From an uncultured Mucilaginibacter sp. (GTDB lineage Bacteria; Bacteroidota; Bacteroidia; Sphingobacteriales; Sphingobacteriaceae), in contig CAIPFE010000008.1 in the NCBI GenBank assembly GCA_903864275.1, forward strand, positions 124,001-188,000: a stretch of 64,000 bases of DNA, given 5' to 3'. Of the stretch, positions 42,991 through 51,919 are shown piece after piece. Position 1 is the first letter of the stretch, and every line of letters starts with the position of its first letter. The position numbers and the translations under genes are program-made. The notes beneath the pieces were generated by a model, which saw only the letters and a program-made list of their open reading frames with translations, had not been told where the DNA came from and ran no database searches.

Positions 42991-43070
42991 GTTCATCGTT
43001 CATGGTTCATAGTAGATTTTTTGTTAATGGACCATTTTCATACAAGGAATCTGAGCCATGAACTATGAAC
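42991..43070. repeat. Hairpin repeat of TTCATGGTTCAT words
   Basis: GTTCATCGTTCATGG (42991-43005) pairs with CCATGAACTATGAAC (43056-43070) with one mismatch. Located in the 246-base divergent gap between the GH5 gene and modA. Confidence 0.65.
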
Positions 43071-43227
43071 AATTCGAAAAGCTAATATAGTATTATTAAG
43101 CTTTGCCATTTAATAACATTTATTTTAAGCCTTTTTCGTCAAAAAAAAGCATATTAAAAATCCGATACAAGTAGCTAACAATGTATATTAGCAATAAGTA
43201 AAGCAAAATCATAAAATCCTTTGTATA

Positions 43228-43974
43228 ATGAAACCGATAAAAGTATTTATAGTTGCCTGTTTATTATTCTCGACCCAGGCGTTTGCTCAAAACTTAAAGG
43301 TGGCTGTGGCAGCTAACCTCCAATCGGTTATTAAAGTATTACAGAAAGATTTTAAACAGAAAACTGGCATTGAAATTGAACCAATTGTTGGTTCGTCGGG
43401 CAATTTGACCGCGCAGGTCCGTAATGGGGCGCCTTACGATGTGTTTTTGTCCGCAGATATGACTTTCCCTGAAACGCTTTTCAAAGAAGGTTTTAGCGCA
43501 AAGAAACCGGTAGTATATGCGCAGGGCAGTTTGATCATTTGCAGCAAACAGGACATCGGGTTTGAGAATTGGGAAAGGGTATTGATGACTGAAAGAATAA
43601 AAAAGATAGCCATTGCAAATCCCGCTATAGCGCCTTATGGCAAAGCCGCCGAAGAATCATTGAAGGATAAAGGAATTTTAAATGATGTTAAATCAAAAAT
43701 TGTTTACGGAGAAAGTATTTCGCAGGTAAACACCTATATAACAACCGGTGTCGTTGAAGTTGGGTTTACCACCCAGGCATTGGTTAAAGACCCTGCCAAC
43801 AAAATCCAGCTTTATTGGAAGCCGATTGATCCAAAGACATACGCCCCGATTGAACAGGGCATGGTGCTATTAAAACACGCCAACAATAGCTCCGATGCTG
43901 AAAAATTTTACCAGTATATTTTGAGCTCTGCCGCTAAAGCTATTTTTGAAGAATATGGGTATCGATTACGATAA
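43228..43974 (+). CDS. modA: Molybdate ABC transporter, periplasmic binding protein
   Basis: A 248-residue periplasmic protein with signal peptide (VACLLFSTQAFA). Family marks of ModA: LKVAVAANLQSVIKVLQKDFKQKTGIEIEPIVGSSGNLTAQVRNGAPYDVFLSADMTFPE, with the Ser and Ala positions that bind the oxyanion, and IAIANPAIAPYGKAAEE. Binds molybdate (or tungstate) for ModB/ModC encoded downstream. The neighbourhood of molybdopterin-fold enzymes fits. Confidence 0.95.
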   Translation: MKPIKVFIVACLLFSTQAFAQNLKVAVAANLQSVIKVLQKDFKQKTGIEIEPIVGSSGNLTAQVRNGAPYDVFLSADMTFPETLFKEGFSAKKPVVYAQGSLIICSKQDIGFENWERVLMTERIKKIAIANPAIAPYGKAAEESLKDKGILNDVKSKIVYGESISQVNTYITTGVVEVGFTTQALVKDPANKIQLYWKPIDPKTYAPIEQGMVLLKHANNSSDAEKFYQYILSSAAKAIFEEYGYRLR

Positions 43975-44081
43975 ATTTTAGTGCTGATAGCACAAAGAAT
44001 TTTACAGTACTACAAGGGTTTTATTTATAAAAACATAATTTGGTGCAAAATTATTTTATCCAGGCCGCATAGATAAATACT

Positions 44082-44756
44082 TTGGTAGACTTAACTCCGA
44101 TATGGCTCACCCTTAAATTAGCAGGGGTAACTACCATGCTGCTGCTGGCAATTGGTTTACCCGTTGCATGGTGGCTTTCGAGAGGACGGTCGGTTTTTAA
44201 AATTATTCTCGAGGCAATAATTACAATGCCTTTGGTGTTGCCGCCATCCGTTCTTGGCTTTTATTTGTTACTGGCATTCAGCCCGCAGCATGGCTTAGGC
44301 AAATGGCTTCAGCAAACTTTCAATATTCAATTCGTGTTCTCATTCCAGGGGTTGGTGCTGGCGTCTGTAATTTATAGCATGCCTTTTATGATCGGGCCCA
44401 TAAAATCCGCGCTGCAGCAGTTACCGGCTTCGCTTTCACAGGCGTCCTACTCGCTCGGGAAAACCAAATGGCAAACATTTGTACACGTTTCTGTTCCCAA
44501 TATAAAACCGCCGTTATTAACCGCCATTGTACTCACGTTTGCGCATACTTTAGGCGAATTTGGCGTGGTACTGATGATAGGGGGCAATATCCCGAACGTA
44601 ACCAGGGTGGCTTCCATTGCTGTGTACGATTCTGTTGAACAAATGGATTACGCCTCGGCAAATGTTTATTCGCTTATCCTGTTTGCTGTTACGTTCGTGA
44701 TGGTGATAGCCGTTTTCATCTTTAATAAATACCAGCTAAAAAGCCCTGTGGAATGA
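44082..44756 (+). CDS. modB: Molybdate ABC transporter permease
   Basis: A 224-residue inner-membrane permease with five membrane segments and the coupling-loop EAA-like motif SLSQASYSLGKTKWQTFVHVSVPNIKPPLLTAIVLTFAHTLGEFG. Only a TTG start (44082) fits the frame, because an in-frame TAG lies just upstream (44070-44072) and the first Met would cut the first helix. Overlaps modC by four bases. Confidence 0.93.
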   Translation: MVDLTPIWLTLKLAGVTTMLLLAIGLPVAWWLSRGRSVFKIILEAIITMPLVLPPSVLGFYLLLAFSPQHGLGKWLQQTFNIQFVFSFQGLVLASVIYSMPFMIGPIKSALQQLPASLSQASYSLGKTKWQTFVHVSVPNIKPPLLTAIVLTFAHTLGEFGVVLMIGGNIPNVTRVASIAVYDSVEQMDYASANVYSLILFAVTFVMVIAVFIFNKYQLKSPVE

Positions 44757-45370
44757 TAAGCATTGATATTGAGAAAAAACTGAAGACTCACCAGGGGCAG
44801 CAGGTATTAAAAATTGCGCAGCAATTTCCTTCGGGCAGCATTACAAAAATTTACGGTCCGTCGGGCGCGGGGAAAACAACTTTTTTAAAGATCATCGCGG
44901 GCTTTATCAAACCTGAAAAAGGCACCATTACCGTTGACAATATTACTTGGCTTGATACCGCTTCAAAAACTTTTCTGCCCCCGCAAAAACGAATGGTTGG
45001 CTTTGTTTTCCAGGATTACGCGCTTTTCCCCAATATGACGGTAAGGCAGCACCTTGAATATGCTACCGATGACACGTCGTGGATAAAGAGATTACTGGAA
45101 ATCGGAAGGCTGGAAAACCTCGCCCTGCATAAGCCCGGATATTTATCAGGAGGGCAGCAGCAACGGCTGGCTATACTAAGGGCTTTGGCTAATAAACCAA
45201 AATTGCTTTTAATGGATGAACCTTTTTCAGCGCTCGACTCAAAAATGAAAACAACGCTCATCAGTAATCTTAAAATGCTGTTTGATGAATTACGGATCAC
45301 CGTTTTAATAGTCAGCCATAATCCGCACGAACTGGGAACGTTCGCTGCAGATGAGCTTATAATTGAGTGA
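44753..45370 (+). CDS. modC: Molybdate ABC transporter ATP-binding protein, short form
   Basis: A 205-residue ABC ATPase. Walker A GPSGAGKTT (35-43), signature LSGGQQQR, Walker B LLLMDEPFSALD and His switch VSHNP are intact. The C-terminal molybdate-binding (MOP/TOBE) domain of E. coli-type ModC (about 350 residues) is absent, so transport may lack that trans-inhibition. Co-translated with modB. Confidence 0.93.
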   Translation: MISIDIEKKLKTHQGQQVLKIAQQFPSGSITKIYGPSGAGKTTFLKIIAGFIKPEKGTITVDNITWLDTASKTFLPPQKRMVGFVFQDYALFPNMTVRQHLEYATDDTSWIKRLLEIGRLENLALHKPGYLSGGQQQRLAILRALANKPKLLLMDEPFSALDSKMKTTLISNLKMLFDELRITVLIVSHNPHELGTFAADELIIE

Positions 45371-45372
45371 CA

Positions 45373-45882
45373 TTAATTCACTTCTCCGACCTCAATCTTC
45401 TCCAAATTATGCAAATATCTACGCCCGGTTTTGAAATCAGTTGCTGAGGTCATTTGGATGCTTTCCGGCATTTTTTCGGCTTTTATACCGTTTTTCTCCA
45501 GGATAATAAATACATGATTGCCCACTTCGGTATTAAACAATTCATTCCACGAATAAACAACCGTGTATCCATCATTCCCGCTGCAGGCAAAATAAAAGCG
45601 GCTGAATAGTTTAGGGCTGTTTGCCGCCAATTGGGTATGGCTTAAAATATCCTTTAATAAAACGCCTTTCAACCGATCATCCTCGTGCTTAAAGGTGCCT
45701 GTATGATCGGTCACCTTTATGTCCCCGATCGCTTTAACGGGGCAACTATTTAAGGAATCCATTGTGATTATCGACGGGTTTTTAATCTGCCCGCTGATAC
45801 TAAAGCTAAGGGTTTGTTTTAATGGCTCCTGGGCAAATGCTGCGGCACTGTACAGTAAAAAGAGAAATACAAGTTTTTTCAT
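45373..45882 (-). CDS. Exported small sulfite-oxidase-fold protein without Mo-ligand Cys
   Basis: A 169-residue exported protein (signal MKKLVFLFLLYSAAAFA; ATG 45882 chosen over one nine bases earlier). The core resembles the Oxidored_molyb domain: ISGQIKNPSIITMDSL, then RLKGVLLKDILS, YFACSGNDGYTVVYSWNELFN and RYLHNLEKIEV. At the place of the Mo-coordinating Cys (CVEGW in the protein at 47796) it reads HTGTFKHEDDR, so the metal site is probably lost or changed. Possible binding protein. It converges with modC, two bases apart. Confidence 0.7.
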   Translation of the reverse strand: MKKLVFLFLLYSAAAFAQEPLKQTLSFSISGQIKNPSIITMDSLNSCPVKAIGDIKVTDHTGTFKHEDDRLKGVLLKDILSHTQLAANSPKLFSRFYFACSGNDGYTVVYSWNELFNTEVGNHVFIILEKNGIKAEKMPESIQMTSATDFKTGRRYLHNLEKIEVGEVN

Positions 45883-45900
45883 GATATGCACACGAGTTTA

Positions 45901-46027
45901 TATGGATACGAATTTACACGAATTGGGCCGAATTTACACGAAAGGATATTGCACTAATTCTCACGAATTATTTCTTATTACGCGAATTGATTCGTGTCAA
46001 TTTTATTTAATTCGTGAAAATTAGTGC
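45901..46027. repeat. Repeat-rich tract of ACGAATT words with hairpin
   Basis: GCACTAATTCTCACGAAT (45951-45968) pairs with ATTCGTGAAAATTAGTGC (46010-46027) with one mismatch, and ACGAATTTACACGAA is repeated at 45909 and 45928. Fills most of the 309-base gap 45883-46191, which has no gene. Confidence 0.7.
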
Positions 46028-46191
46028 CCCCTGAAATCCGATTCACGAAAATTTACGTTTATAATTTCATACAAGTTGGTACAAGTTGATACAGTTTAAT
46101 TTATCAGAATAAAAAACTTTAGCTTTATTGTAAGGTTTCGAAATGATACCCGGCTAATGCCATAAAGACCCCAAAATTAATTCACATAATA

Positions 46192-47007
46192 ATGAGATCA
46201 AGTAAAATATTTACCCTTGCCGCCCTGCTTACCATCGCGGCAATAGGCGCAACGGCCTTTATAAATGCCCGGCTTTTGAAGAAAGTAAATAGCGATAACA
46301 AGGGCTTTGCCATTATTGAACTATTCACTTCCGAAGGTTGCTCCAGCTGCCCGCCCGCAGATGAGCTTGTTGCAAAAATTCAGAAAGAAGATAAAGATAA
46401 ACCGGTTTATATCCTGGCTTTTCATGTTGATTACTGGAACCGCGGGGGCTGGAAAGATGTATTCAGCAGTTCCGATTATTCAAAAAGGCAAAGTGACTAT
46501 GCCGGCTATTTACACTTGCAATCGGTTTATACCCCGCAAATTGTGGTTAACGGCAAAACAGAGTTTGTAGGCTCGGAGGAAGGCACTTTGCGCAATGCGA
46601 TTAAGAGTAATCTTCAAAAGCCCTCAACTGCCCAATTGTCGCTAAATATTTCCGCTGTCGAGAAGGGGCTGGCTGGCATAAAATACAATACAGACGGCAC
46701 TGATAAAAACACCGTATTGCAAATTGCTGTTTTACAAAAAAACGCGCAAACAAAGGTTGAACGCGGCGAAAACGCGGGCCATACTTTATCGCATGTACAG
46801 ATAGTGCGCAAATTGCAAAGGGTGGTTTTAAATGGAAACACAGGTTCGGTAAATATATCTTTACCCCAGGGCTTTGATTCACGGGGATGGGAGATTATCG
46901 GCTTTTTACAAAACATATCAACCGGGGCCGTTACAGCCGGCGCCAGGGCAGCATTTTCAAATGAAGTTAGCGCCAGCCTTTCGGCAGCCACTAAAAAAGC
47001 TAAATAA
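46192..47007 (+). CDS. DUF1223 family exported thioredoxin-like protein
   Basis: A 271-residue protein with signal peptide and a DUF1223 domain: AIIELFTSEGCSSCPPADELV with CxxC (Cys50, Cys53), FHVDYWNRGGWKDVFSS, RQSDYAGYLHLQSVYTPQIVVNGKTEFVGS. The fold is thioredoxin-like and the protein probably works as a periplasmic thiol or copper-related factor, but the substrate is unknown. The C-terminal 100 residues are a beta-rich extension normal for the family. Precedes the cytochrome b gene on the same strand. Confidence 0.9.
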   Translation: MRSSKIFTLAALLTIAAIGATAFINARLLKKVNSDNKGFAIIELFTSEGCSSCPPADELVAKIQKEDKDKPVYILAFHVDYWNRGGWKDVFSSSDYSKRQSDYAGYLHLQSVYTPQIVVNGKTEFVGSEEGTLRNAIKSNLQKPSTAQLSLNISAVEKGLAGIKYNTDGTDKNTVLQIAVLQKNAQTKVERGENAGHTLSHVQIVRKLQRVVLNGNTGSVNISLPQGFDSRGWEIIGFLQNISTGAVTAGARAAFSNEVSASLSAATKKAK

Positions 47008-47046
47008 AAATTTATTAATTTTAACCTAAGTTCCGTCTTTCTTTTT

Positions 47047-47072
47047 CCTCCCCCCTATTTTTAGGGGGGAGG
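47047..47072. repeat. GC-rich 11-bp hairpin
   Basis: CCTCCCCCCTA (47047-47057) and TAGGGGGGAGG (47062-47072) form a perfect stem with a TTTT loop, between the DUF1223 stop and the cytochrome b start. This kind of C/G-rich hairpin recurs in Bacteroidota intergenic regions (from memory). Confidence 0.8.
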
Positions 47073-47110
47073 TGTCGACGAAGGAGACGGAGGGGGTAAA
47101 CTATGCATCA

Positions 47111-47812
47111 ATGAAAGCAATAAAAGAAAAACACTCCTTAGCCATGCGCTGGTGCCATTGGGTAAATTTCCCGATACTGACCATCATGATATGGAGCGGG
47201 ATGCTGATCTATTGGGCCAATGACGAATATAAGATCACCATATTTGGTCATACCTTTTTTCGGTTTTTCCCCGATTGGTTTTACAATACCTTAAAGATAC
47301 CGCACCGCTTATCCGAGGGAATGGCATTCCATTTCCTGTTCATGTGGTTTTTTACCCTTAACGGGATACTTTATATTTTGTACACCACTATATCAGGTGA
47401 ATGGCGTGAACTGGTACCTAAAAAAAACTCATTTAAAGAAGCATGGCTGGTACTGCTGCATGACCTGCACATCCGCAAAACCGCGCCTCCGCAAAACAAA
47501 TATAACGCCGCACAACGGATTGCCTATACGGCCATTATCATTATGGGCATTGGCTCGGTGATCACCGGGCTGGCTATTTATAAACCGGTACAGTTTTATT
47601 ATTTAACGTGGCTATCCGGGGGTTACCACTTTGCAAGGATATTACATTTTGCTTTAACCCTTGGCTATGTTTTCTTTTTCGTGATCCATATTGTGCAGGT
47701 GATCCTGGCCGGGTGGGGTAATTTTAGCTCCGTTATTTCCGGGTTCGAGGTGGTAAATGAAACACCTGAACCCATTATTCAAACTACAACTGAAGATGAA
47801 AAAGCAGAGTAA
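47111..47812 (+). CDS. Cytochrome b561-type haem b subunit
   Basis: A 233-residue inner-membrane protein with four to five helices. His-rich helices fit a Ni-hydrogenase/DmsC/formate-dehydrogenase type cytochrome b: KHSLAMRWCHWVNFPILTIMIWSG, HRLSEGMAFHFLFMW, and YHFARILHFALTLGYVFFFVIHIVQVILAGW. Probably passes electrons between the quinone pool and the molybdoenzyme encoded downstream, which it overlaps by 17 bases. Start at ATG 47111; the longer GTG frame from 47072 begins inside the hairpin. Confidence 0.88.
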   Translation: MKAIKEKHSLAMRWCHWVNFPILTIMIWSGMLIYWANDEYKITIFGHTFFRFFPDWFYNTLKIPHRLSEGMAFHFLFMWFFTLNGILYILYTTISGEWRELVPKKNSFKEAWLVLLHDLHIRKTAPPQNKYNAAQRIAYTAIIIMGIGSVITGLAIYKPVQFYYLTWLSGGYHFARILHFALTLGYVFFFVIHIVQVILAGWGNFSSVISGFEVVNETPEPIIQTTTEDEKAE

Positions 47813-48587
47813 GAAAGTAAAAAAGGAACTCACTATTGAGCAAAAGATCAGCAGGCGCAACTTTATATCTTTTACAAGCTTTGCAGTTTTGGCCGTGGGT
47901 GCTTTCGAAGGCTGGCGCTGGCTTTATAAATCACCCCAGGAAATAACCGGCATTACCGGCGGTACACGCAAGCCGTTGCGCCGCGCACTTAACAAAACCG
48001 AAATTTTTTTCAGGCGGACAGTATTCAGTGAAAATCACCTCGTAAAAACGTATCCAAAATCAATGGCGGCCAAACATGTACGGGTTAACAGCGATATTGG
48101 TGTTGAGGCGAGTAAGAAATTCGACCCAGCAGCCTGGAAGTTAGTGGTGAACAAAAAAGCCGGCGAGGTTTTACAGGTTACTTTACAGGATTTAATGGCG
48201 TTGCCAAAAACAGAGATCGTTTATGATTTTAAATGTGTTGAAGGCTGGGACCAGATATCGCATTGGGCAGGCGTGAAATTCAGCGATTTTATAAAGCATT
48301 ACCAGCTGGATGACTATGCCAAAATGCAATTCGTAGGCATGGAAACACCGGATAAAGCCTATTACGTGGGTATAGATATGCCCAGTGCCATGCACCCGCA
48401 AACACTGCTGGCTTACGAGATGAACGACAAGTTGCTACCGTTAGAGCATGGGGCACCATTGCGCCTTATCATCCCGGTTAAATACGGCATAAAAAATTTG
48501 AAACGTATTGGCACAATCTCTTTTAGCGATACCCGGCCGCGGGATTATTGGGCTGAGGATGGGTATGATTATTATTCGGGTTTGTAA
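47796..48587 (+). CDS. Tat-exported molybdopterin-dependent oxidoreductase (MsrP/YedY-like)
   Basis: A 263-residue sulfite-oxidase-fold enzyme. Tat motif SRRNFIS (19-25), then the molybdopterin domain with Mo-ligand Cys147 in YDFKCVEGWDQISHWAGV, a YVGIDMPSAMHPQTLLAYEMND loop and HGAPLRLIIPVKYGIKNLKRIGTISFSD. Relatives reduce methionine sulfoxides in the periplasm (MsrP, with haem-b partner MsrQ) or oxidise sulfite. Here the partner is the overlapping cytochrome b gene, a different family from MsrQ. Needs the molybdate imported by modABC 3 kb away. Confidence 0.9.
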   Translation: MKKQSKKVKKELTIEQKISRRNFISFTSFAVLAVGAFEGWRWLYKSPQEITGITGGTRKPLRRALNKTEIFFRRTVFSENHLVKTYPKSMAAKHVRVNSDIGVEASKKFDPAAWKLVVNKKAGEVLQVTLQDLMALPKTEIVYDFKCVEGWDQISHWAGVKFSDFIKHYQLDDYAKMQFVGMETPDKAYYVGIDMPSAMHPQTLLAYEMNDKLLPLEHGAPLRLIIPVKYGIKNLKRIGTISFSDTRPRDYWAEDGYDYYSGL

Positions 48588-48599
48588 GCGGTTGAAAAC

Positions 48600-48986
48600 T
48601 CATGCCTTTAGTGCCATAGCAATCAGGTTATCCAAATTCAAAGGCGAATTTTCTTTGTGCGATAACGAATACCGTCCTTCAATATACAACACGTCATTAT
48701 AGCCTATAAAAACATTTTTTTGGTCGTCTTCCCAGGCAATAATTTTTAGTGGCAGATCAAGTGCAACCACTGGATTTTCAACCATAACGGGGCCGCCAGC
48801 CTTTGGGCTGCCAAACATAATAAATTCCAGCGGTGGTATGTTTATTCCAACTTTTTGTAACTCAGCCTGCTGGTCTATCCTGGCATAAATGGTTGCGCCA
48901 TGCTGTTGCAAAAAAGTCTGCAGCCGATCAATGGTTTCTTTTACTGAATACGCGCTTGGTTGGGTTATAACCCCTTCAGGATTCAT
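48600..48986 (-). CDS. DUF302 family protein
   Basis: A 128-residue protein with the DUF302 fold: the opening SAYSVKETIDRLQTFLQQHGATIYARIDQQAELQKVG, FIMFGSPKAGGPVMVENPVVALDLPLKIIAWEDDQ, and VFIGYNDVLYIEGRYSL. No signal peptide or membrane helix. Function unknown. Four bases separate it from deoC upstream, so they form one transcript. Confidence 0.88.
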   Translation of the reverse strand: MNPEGVITQPSAYSVKETIDRLQTFLQQHGATIYARIDQQAELQKVGINIPPLEFIMFGSPKAGGPVMVENPVVALDLPLKIIAWEDDQKNVFIGYNDVLYIEGRYSLSHKENSPLNLDNLIAMALKA

Positions 48987-48990
48987 AAAA

Positions 48991-49752
48991 TTAGTACCCT
49001 CCTTTGATTTTCGCGTTCACAAATTCGCCGGCTTTTTCCTGCCCGCCAAATCTTTTTTTGGCTTCTTCCAGCATCGCAGCGGTGGCTGTTGCGCCTACCC
49101 GGGTTACACCCAAAGCTTTTACTTTTAGCAGGTCGTCCAGCGTACGCACACCACCCGCGGCTTTTATCTGCACCTCGGGAGCTGAATGTTTCCGCATCAG
49201 GATCAGATCTTTTTCTGTCGCGCCCTCGTATGAATATTTGCCGTCACTCCCTTTTATAAAGCCATAACCCGTTGATGTTTTTACAAACTCAACTTTTAGC
49301 TTACTGCAAATTTCGCACAGCCGGATTTTAATTTTATCATCCGGCAAATAATCATTTTCAAAAATAACTTTCAAAGCTGCTTTATGCTTTTTCGTAACGG
49401 CCACAACAGCAGCGATCTCATCTTCAACATACTGCCAGTCTTCACCTAAAACCTTTCCAATGTTTACTACCATGTCAATTTCATGCGCGCCATCTTTGCA
49501 GGCCTGCATCGTTTCGTAAACCTTTACAGCGGTTGCACTGTTTCCATGCGGAAAGCCAATAACTGCGCAAACCATCACGTCAGAACCTTTCAACCATTCT
49601 AAAGCTTCTTTAATAGCATAAGGCTTTATGCAAACAGTGGCAACATTGTAATTTTTTGCCAGCATGCAGCCCTGTAACAGGTCCTCATCGGTCATTGTAG
49701 GGTGTAACAATGAATGGTCTATCATTTTTGCGAGTTCTGTAACTTTATCCAT
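48991..49752 (-). CDS. deoC: Deoxyribose-phosphate aldolase
   Basis: A 253-residue class I aldolase that splits 2-deoxyribose-5-phosphate into acetaldehyde and glyceraldehyde-3-phosphate in deoxynucleoside breakdown. IDHSLLHPTMTDEDL at the start, Asp93 in EIDMVVNIG, Schiff-base Lys158 in VEFVKTSTGYG, and the later VQIKAAGGVRTLDD are diagnostic. Start at ATG 49752; the longer frame to 49776 adds eight residues. Followed by DUF302 in the same operon. Confidence 0.96.
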   Translation of the reverse strand: MDKVTELAKMIDHSLLHPTMTDEDLLQGCMLAKNYNVATVCIKPYAIKEALEWLKGSDVMVCAVIGFPHGNSATAVKVYETMQACKDGAHEIDMVVNIGKVLGEDWQYVEDEIAAVVAVTKKHKAALKVIFENDYLPDDKIKIRLCEICSKLKVEFVKTSTGYGFIKGSDGKYSYEGATEKDLILMRKHSAPEVQIKAAGGVRTLDDLLKVKALGVTRVGATATAAMLEEAKKRFGGQEKAGEFVNAKIKGGY

Positions 49753-49794
49753 GGTGATTTTTTGTATGCGGGTCAAAGTAAAACAAAAGCGAAT

Positions 49795-51732
49795 TTATTG
49801 CTTTTCAAATATTAAACGGCCAAAAGTTAACTTGTTATTTTCGCCATTAGTTTTGAATACTATGGTAATAGTGTTTTTGAATTCGCCGATAGTCAGGTCG
49901 CATAAATAAATATGTTTTTTATTTTCTTTTTTGGGCGAATTTACGGAGATCCAATCGCCTGCTTGTGTTTGCCTTTGCCAGATGGAAATATCGCCGCCTT
50001 TGGCGTCTGCTTCAATATCGGCATATAATTTATAACTGCCATAGGGAATCTCAGCTAACGAAATATTTACCCTGCCCTCATCTTTCGCTATAAAAGTAAA
50101 GCCCGAATAATCTTCCTTCACCCCGGTAACGCCCCATAGACCAAATTTCATCAGCTGCGGGTACATGATCAAAGTATCGGGTATATAAACTTTGGTGAGG
50201 CGGTTGGTCGGTTTTATCACCTCGGCAACCGGGGTATCCGAATAGTATAACGCGACCGATGTATAATCTACCGGAACCTTATTTCCTTCAGGGCCATGTT
50301 CAATTGAATGAAAAATATGATCGTTAAAAGATAGCTTATCGTTAAGATAAAGTCTGTAGCCGCCAGTCCGGGCAAAAGGTAATGAGTAGTCAAGCGCGCC
50401 ATGTAAAGGAAGGCTCATTTTTGTGTCCCACCTATCCAAAAGGGCGTACCAGCCCCCATTAAAATAATCTTCGGAACCTGTGCCATGTATCCGGGTGACG
50501 CCATCGGTAGAGGTGGAATCGTCGCCTTCAAAAAAAGTTGTCATGCCCGGCTTTAAACCCTGTGCCTGTAGTAGGGTGCCGACGTAGTGCCCTTTGCCAT
50601 GCACATCAAGAAAAACATGCGGTTTACCCTCCGCCGGCTTTATATCATTAAACCAGCGGCCATAAAATTTACCCTCGGTAGCAGGGTCCCTTTTTACAGG
50701 TGAGTAATAAATTCTAGCCCGGATAAGTTTACCGTCGCTCGGTATGCCGGCAGACGGCTTTCGGTAAACCAGTTCGATCCTGGCACTTTTATCAAATGGC
50801 ATCGGGAAGTAACAATAGTCTTTATCTCCTTTTGAGCCTAAAAGCAGGCTTTGCATCGATTGATTGCCAAAAGCATAGCCAAAAAGATCGGCCAGCGGCG
50901 CATATATTGCAGGCCTCTTTTCGTTGTCCCAGGCAATCTTCAGGTCTAACTGCTTATTTAAGCCTGTAAAGGCATTTGCCGGGCTTATCTCGATGCCGAC
51001 TATCCTGCCGCCTTTATTTAAATTTAGCAGGTTTATGGTTTGACCGGGCTTAATGGTTGTGTTAATAGCAGCAACTGCAACTTTGCCGTCGTAAAAATCT
51101 TTTACCCTTTTGTTTTCATTATCCCAAAAGGCGGCTATTTTTTTTAGTTCTGCTTTTTCATCGCCGGTAAATACGGGGTTGAAAGTTTTGACATTATAGG
51201 TGTCCGGATAGCTCCGATATTGTATTTGGTAAAATTGCATTTGCTTAGCCCGCAATACTATTTTGCACCCGTTTTGAAAAGGCATGGGCAGGTAGCAATA
51301 GTAACCGCCCAACTGGTTACCGCAAACCGGGGCTATAAACGGAAATACTTTGCCCGAGAACAGGTCATAAAATTTGATGGAAAATGCCGGCTTTTCTCTG
51401 CCATCAAAATAAAAATCGAGCGTATCATCGTTTCGTGTGGGCATCCAAATGCGATTGATCGCGCCTTTCCCGGCAGCCTCGAAAATAACAAGGCTGCCAT
51501 CGGGATTTTTACGAACAAAGGAATAACGCCCGCTAAAACCATCGTCATTGCGCCCGGTAGTGTCATAGGAAGACTTTTCCCATTCGTGACTGCCATTTAT
51601 ATATTGCGGAAGTTGCTGAATATCATATAGGCTTTTAAGCTCGGTACTGGTATTAACACGTTTATCCTGTGCATGAAGAGCAGTAACAGAAACTAAAAAA
51701 TATATGTAAAAACAGCATCCCCGTTTTTTCAT
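49795..51732 (-). CDS. Exported DUF2961 (GH172-like) protein
   Basis: A 645-residue protein with signal peptide (YIYFLVSVTALHAQ). DUF2961, renamed GH172 for difructose-anhydride synthase and arabinofuranosidase activity, is recognisable in HGTGSEDYFNGGWYAL, YRLYLNDKLSFNDHIFHSIEHGPEGN and the first beta-rich domain with GAINRIWMPTRNDDTLDFYFDG. The last 130 residues form a further beta-sandwich, probably a carbohydrate-binding module. Predicted to act on exogenous fructan- or arabinan-type glycans. The opposite-strand MFS sugar transporter starts 187 bases away. Confidence 0.82.
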   Translation of the reverse strand: MKKRGCCFYIYFLVSVTALHAQDKRVNTSTELKSLYDIQQLPQYINGSHEWEKSSYDTTGRNDDGFSGRYSFVRKNPDGSLVIFEAAGKGAINRIWMPTRNDDTLDFYFDGREKPAFSIKFYDLFSGKVFPFIAPVCGNQLGGYYCYLPMPFQNGCKIVLRAKQMQFYQIQYRSYPDTYNVKTFNPVFTGDEKAELKKIAAFWDNENKRVKDFYDGKVAVAAINTTIKPGQTINLLNLNKGGRIVGIEISPANAFTGLNKQLDLKIAWDNEKRPAIYAPLADLFGYAFGNQSMQSLLLGSKGDKDYCYFPMPFDKSARIELVYRKPSAGIPSDGKLIRARIYYSPVKRDPATEGKFYGRWFNDIKPAEGKPHVFLDVHGKGHYVGTLLQAQGLKPGMTTFFEGDDSTSTDGVTRIHGTGSEDYFNGGWYALLDRWDTKMSLPLHGALDYSLPFARTGGYRLYLNDKLSFNDHIFHSIEHGPEGNKVPVDYTSVALYYSDTPVAEVIKPTNRLTKVYIPDTLIMYPQLMKFGLWGVTGVKEDYSGFTFIAKDEGRVNISLAEIPYGSYKLYADIEADAKGGDISIWQRQTQAGDWISVNSPKKENKKHIYLCDLTIGEFKNTITIVFKTNGENNKLTFGRLIFEKQ

Positions 51733-51919
51733 AGCCTGGAAGTTTTACGTATTAATTCGGGTTGATCGGTGTAATTCGCATAAAGCTACGCAAATTCATT
51801 TTGATTTTTAACCGCGTCGTAATTTGCCCGGGTCATTGCCGGGCACAAACCAATCAAGTTAGTGTAAATTCAAAATAATCCGCGCAATTCGTGCTAGATA
51901 TTCGCATATTGCATATACA

